Assembly (NCBI GenBank): GCA_963682055.1
Contig: OY821749.1
Location: 31,565,631-31,629,630 of the forward strand
Direction of reading: 5' to 3'
Source: Primula veris
Taxonomy: Eukaryota; Streptophyta; Magnoliopsida; Ericales; Primulaceae
DNA: 64,000 bases
Shown here: one piece after another, positions 61,020 to 64,000 of the stretch
Layout of the letters: every line of letters begins with the position of its first letter
Numbering within the stretch: the first letter of the stretch is position 1
The notes under the pieces: generated by a model
Seen by the model: only the letters and a program-made list of their open reading frames with translations
Databases searched by the model: none
What the model was told of the DNA's origin: nothing
Program-made: the position numbers and the translations under genes

Positions 61020-62373
61020 GTGGGTATGTATGTGGGTATGTATGTAGAGAGAGAGAGAGATTTGGGGGAGAAAATGTTTTCTCTGGAAGCTGTTTTTTTT
61101 AGAGAGAGAATGATTAATTAAATAAATAGAATTGGGAGAGCTTTTATATTGGACCAATCCTTAATTAGTTTCAGAAATAATGGTTCAATCCTTAATTAAA
61201 TTTTATATCCGGACCAATCCTTAAATACTTTTGTTTTCGTGGACCAATCCTTAATTTTCTCTAACGTTTATGGTGCTAGATATTATCTATGTTTCGAAAT
61301 TCTTTAGAATGAATTATTTTCTCATTATTTATTTTATTTCCGATCTATAATTGGGAAACTTAAGGTTTAGTACAAACAACTTAATTATTAAAAACCCGAA
61401 TTTTAATTCTTTTAATTTAAAATTTTGTATCGCGCATGAGGGAGCAAACGTACTTTGATACCAACTATAATCCTGTCATGGTCGTTCTAACTGTGCTATC
61501 CCACTCGTCTTCCGACAAATCCAACATAGATTTTACAGTTCCTGCATCGCATATAGAAGCGAAGTTAAATTGCTGAAATATGAGCCTTTTTTCATGATAT
61601 TTGAATTTTCTACACCCGATACTATAGTGCATGACCCAAACCATTAAAAAAACGTGCATATATATATATATATATATATATCTAAAATATAACTCCGTAC
61701 TTTTAAACTATTCTAATTCTTCTTTCTTTACTTTTAATCCACATATAGTAATAAATTTCAGATTAATTCCATATGATACTTTATTTTAAATATAATCCAC
61801 ATATACTTTATTTTAACCCAAATATTATTCATTGAACACAAGAATAAAAATCTTAAAATTACAAATAAGAATAATTCATCGTTTAACCAACTATCCATGG
61901 AAAAAGAGCTCAAATCTAATTATATCCGATGTGTTATAAACTTATAATATATATACCATACCCGTATATTATAGGTCGTTTGTATATTATTTATAATAGC
62001 CGTCTCATTAATAATTTAGAGTCAAACACAATGAATGCATGAAACAACTTTTTGTGGTTCTTAATTATATTTATACAGAAGTACAAATATACCTCTCACA
62101 CCCGCATTATTGATAAGAACATCAATGCCCCCGAATGCTTCCCAAGCCTTCCTCACAGCCACCTCGATAACCGAGCCATTAGCCGAGACATCAAGCTCAA
62201 CGGCACGAGCCCGGTCTGACCCAAATCCATCCCCATTAATGTGATCGCATGGGACTCAAGCAGGTTGACTCGTCGAGCCGTGGCTGTGATCTTGCAATTA
62301 CGAGCTCGGGCGAGGTCAAGACATAGCTCACGACCTAGGCCTGAAGAAGGGGCCGGTGACTAACACCACTTTA

Positions 62374-63619
62374 TGTTAGGACCAGATTTCTGGTCTAAAT
62401 ATTGTTAATTGTCTATTGGTTTTTACTAAATAAATCCTAACTGTTATTAAGAACTAAGACAGGATTGACAGGTTTCAAGTACCAGTTGCAACCTCAGTTG
62501 CAACCTCTGCTGACAGGTTCTAAGTACCAGTTGCAACCTAAGTTGCAACCTATGCCAACAGGTTTCAAGTACCAGTTGCAACCTCAGTTGCAACCTCAGT
62601 TCAAACCTGTTGTTTAGCAGAATTCTGTTTAGTTCCATTTATCTGCATAACCATTCTTTAATATAATTACTTGTTTTAAAGTATGCAGGATATATTCTCA
62701 TAAGGTCTTAAACGTTTTATATGTGTTTATTGAGAATATCAAAGTGTTAAGGAAAGATGTCTTATTAAAGATATAAAGAGATTAGTTTATAAGGTTGTTT
62801 CCTTTTGAATATGATCTCTTCTCTTATGATTATCCTTATCACTTGTTTCAATCTTTGTTCCCTATCAAATCAGTATGATATGTTTAAGATTGAATAAAAT
62901 TAGTAGTTAATGTCTTACATGAATATCTAAAAGATATTATCTTACCAAGATATGATCTTTTTATATGTTTCCTTGTTATAGGAAAATACTAACTCCTACA
63001 ATCAAGCTTGTTATTTAACAGCTATCAACCAATCATGATTGAAGTCTATTCACGCTGAAGAATCACGTATTACATGGAAAGACTAAACCCAATCATTAAA
63101 GTCAAAAGCAATCACAAAAGACCTTCAAAGATAGAAGATTGTTTTTGCTTATATATAGTTGATAACTAAGCTTGTAAATGTGTGTGTTCTAAATTATAAA
63201 GAACTTATTTTCGAGAGAGAATACACGTGAGCTTTAAAAAGAAAACAATGGTGGGATGCCATTGATTTATAAGTGATAGTTATAGAGTAGGAGCAATATA
63301 GTGATAGGCAGAAAAACCTAGAGGGAGTCTAAGTTTTTCATTAAGACTTGAGTCATATATTGTAAGCTTTTTATAATATCATAATCTGGGTAAGTGCCCC
63401 GGAGACGTAGCCTAGTTAGGTGAACTCCGTTGTTAAATGTGCGTGTGAATTATTTTCAAGTACATTTAATTTTAAAACAGTTCTGTCCATTAATACACTT
63501 GGTTCCAACTGCAGTTCCAACATTACTTGGAACCTTAAACACTTGGTTCCAACTGCAGTTCCAACCCCAATTGGAACCTTACTGCAAAACTGCATCTAGA
63601 ACAGCGGATAGGAATTTCA
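62374..63619. mobile_element. Copia-like solo LTR inserted in SDR exon 1
   Basis: The 1246-bp block begins TGTTAGGACC and ends AATTTCA (TG...CA), and is flanked on both sides by CTTTA (62369-62373 and 63620-63624), a 5-bp target duplication. Near the 3' end, GACGTAGCCTAGTTAGGTGA followed by ACTCCGTTGTTAAA is typical of the R-U5 region of plant Ty1/copia LTRs. It has no coding sequence. Removing it restores a continuous SDR reading frame across the junction (MVRNYKVVLVTG), which supports the boundaries. Confidence 0.88.
62470..62612. repeat. Short tandem repeat inside the copia-like LTR
   Basis: About 2.5 copies of a 51-54 bp unit built on AGTACCAGTTGCAACCTCAG and GTTGCAACCT with an ACAGGTTTCA lead. 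A second, unrelated two-copy repeat (CACTTGGTTCCAACTGCAGT) lies at 63498-63585 in the same LTR. Confidence 0.8.
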
Positions 63620-63638
63620 CTTTATAATTACGCACCAT

Positions 63639-63739
63639 TACCTCTCTTACAATTATATAAATTCACTATATAGTCTATATATATTGTGATTACATGTGCA
63701 TTAGTAGTGACTAATGAGGCTAATGAGCAATGAACTCGA

Positions 63740-63782
<43 letters not shown>

Positions 63783-64000
63783 GCACATAGAAGTAGTTGT
63801 ACTTGTACATGCGTTTTGGCGCTTTGAACAGAGTTTTAGAATATCAAAATTTGTTATAGGCATTTGGTCTAATTAATTGGGTAGACTGTTAATCAAATTG
63901 ATTTAGCTCCTATATATTGAAGTCTAAAAATGATAGACCGCTTCGGGAACTTCGTGATGGCTACAGCCTACAGTCCCTCGCATTTCGATCGATAATTAAA
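63639..64000. other. Right edge, 5' flank of the SDR pseudogene
   Basis: AT-rich sequence with an (AT)n run at about 63744-63772. No other gene is visible before the window ends. Confidence 0.5.

Larger units (their letters stand above)
59286..61252. mobile_element. Inverted-repeat-bounded block with captured gene fragment (Pack-type element?)
   Basis: The left arm (59286-59357: GTCCATGAAAACAAAAATAT, TTTAAGGATTGGTCC, CTGAAACTAATTAA) is matched in inverted order by the right arm (61149-61252: GGACCAATCCTTAATTAGTT, AAATACTTTTGTTTTCGTGG). About 1.97 kb lie between the outer limits, holding a UDP-glycosyltransferase fragment, a minisatellite, AT microsatellites and a GC-rich stretch at 60884-60988. 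The layout suggests a non-autonomous DNA element that captured host sequence. I could not define the exact ends or a target duplication, so the class is open. Confidence 0.55.
55796..63638 (-). pseudogene. Disrupted short-chain dehydrogenase/reductase (SDR) gene
   Basis: Pieces of one plant SDR (FabG-like, NAD(P)H-dependent) lie in order on the - strand. Piece 1: ATG at 63638 (MVRNY...) interrupted by an LTR and resumed at 62369 (KVVLVTG). Up to 62097 it carries the cofactor-binding region and LINNAGVR. Piece 2: 61472-61592, with SMLDLSEDEWDS. Piece 3: 55796-56083, the C-terminus [20 protein letters not shown] to PGVPIFSSL. Damage: a 1-base insertion in the glycine motif (TG-P-SSGLG only across frames), a second frameshift before the ELDVS block, and a TAG replacing Trp in the TGTWLVSKY block. 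The segment that should carry the catalytic YxxxK is absent between pieces 2 and 3. Splice signals of pieces 1 to 2 and before piece 3 still look intact. The MULE and the repeat-bounded block lie between pieces 2 and 3. The gene cannot make an active enzyme. Confidence 0.9.

Noticed and set aside
60573..61157. Long antisense open frame with tyrosine-isoleucine runs
   Set aside because: It is produced by AT microsatellites read as YIYI and is not a protein.

Overview
This window is nuclear DNA of a flowering plant, very likely a eudicot. It is AT-rich, its genes are split by GT-AG introns, it carries plant-only families (GARP-MYB, BAHD acyltransferase, CLE peptide, MIZT1/GIP, MULE transposon), and its long intergenic stretches hold decayed transposons, MITEs and solo LTRs. 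All exon models were built by hand from splice sites, reading-phase continuity and family similarity. No search was run, so names rest on recognised motifs.

Left part (1-16080). A single-exon GARP-MYB factor of the MYBC1 type lies on the + strand (850-1665). After 6.5 kb of intergenic DNA comes a nine-exon B1-type mitotic cyclin on the - strand (8237-14308). Its upstream region has a cluster of AACGG cores, the element bound by MYB3R factors in G2/M genes. It is followed by a tandem array of ~180-bp monomers organised as a 540-bp higher-order repeat.

Middle part (16081-45000). A Ty3/gypsy-like solo LTR with a perfect 5-bp target duplication (19845-21547) lies beside a two-exon BAHD acyltransferase (21987-23443, -). 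Next, on the same strand, are a nine-exon TFIIS-N/Mediator-26-like gene (24454-28810) and a six-exon HIRAN-SNF2-RING helicase of the SMARCA3-like 1 type (33148-40136). From memory, the neighbours At5g05140 and At5g05130 of Arabidopsis are the same pair, which suggests conserved synteny. Intron 2 of the helicase carries eroded copies of its own first two exons. The small gamma-tubulin-complex factor MZT1/GIP follows (41700-41921, -).

Right part (45000-64000). A 367-bp hAT-type MITE with an 8-bp target duplication sits just upstream of a mitochondrial-type chaperonin-10 gene (45149-49436, +), whose 3.6-kb first intron is full of degenerate repeats. A CLE signalling-peptide gene of the CLE22 type follows (53668-53913, +). 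The last 8 kb is a dismantled short-chain dehydrogenase gene (55796-63638, -). A copia-like solo LTR splits its first exon. It also has frameshifts and a nonsense codon, lacks the catalytic YxxxK segment, and has two large insertions between its pieces. One is a 2.76-kb MULE with 248-bp terminal inverted repeats and a 9-bp target duplication. The other is a ~2-kb inverted-repeat-bounded block carrying a UDP-glycosyltransferase fragment and a large AT-rich minisatellite.

Functional themes: cyclin B1 and MZT1 both act at mitosis, and the SNF2-RING protein and Mediator-like protein act in DNA repair/chromatin and transcription. Nothing suggests these plant genes form an operon or a cluster for one pathway. 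I found no convincing new multi-gene system. The least ordinary items are the exon relics in the helicase intron, the palindrome arrays in the MULE, the gene-fragment-carrying VNTR block and the unusual CLE peptide.
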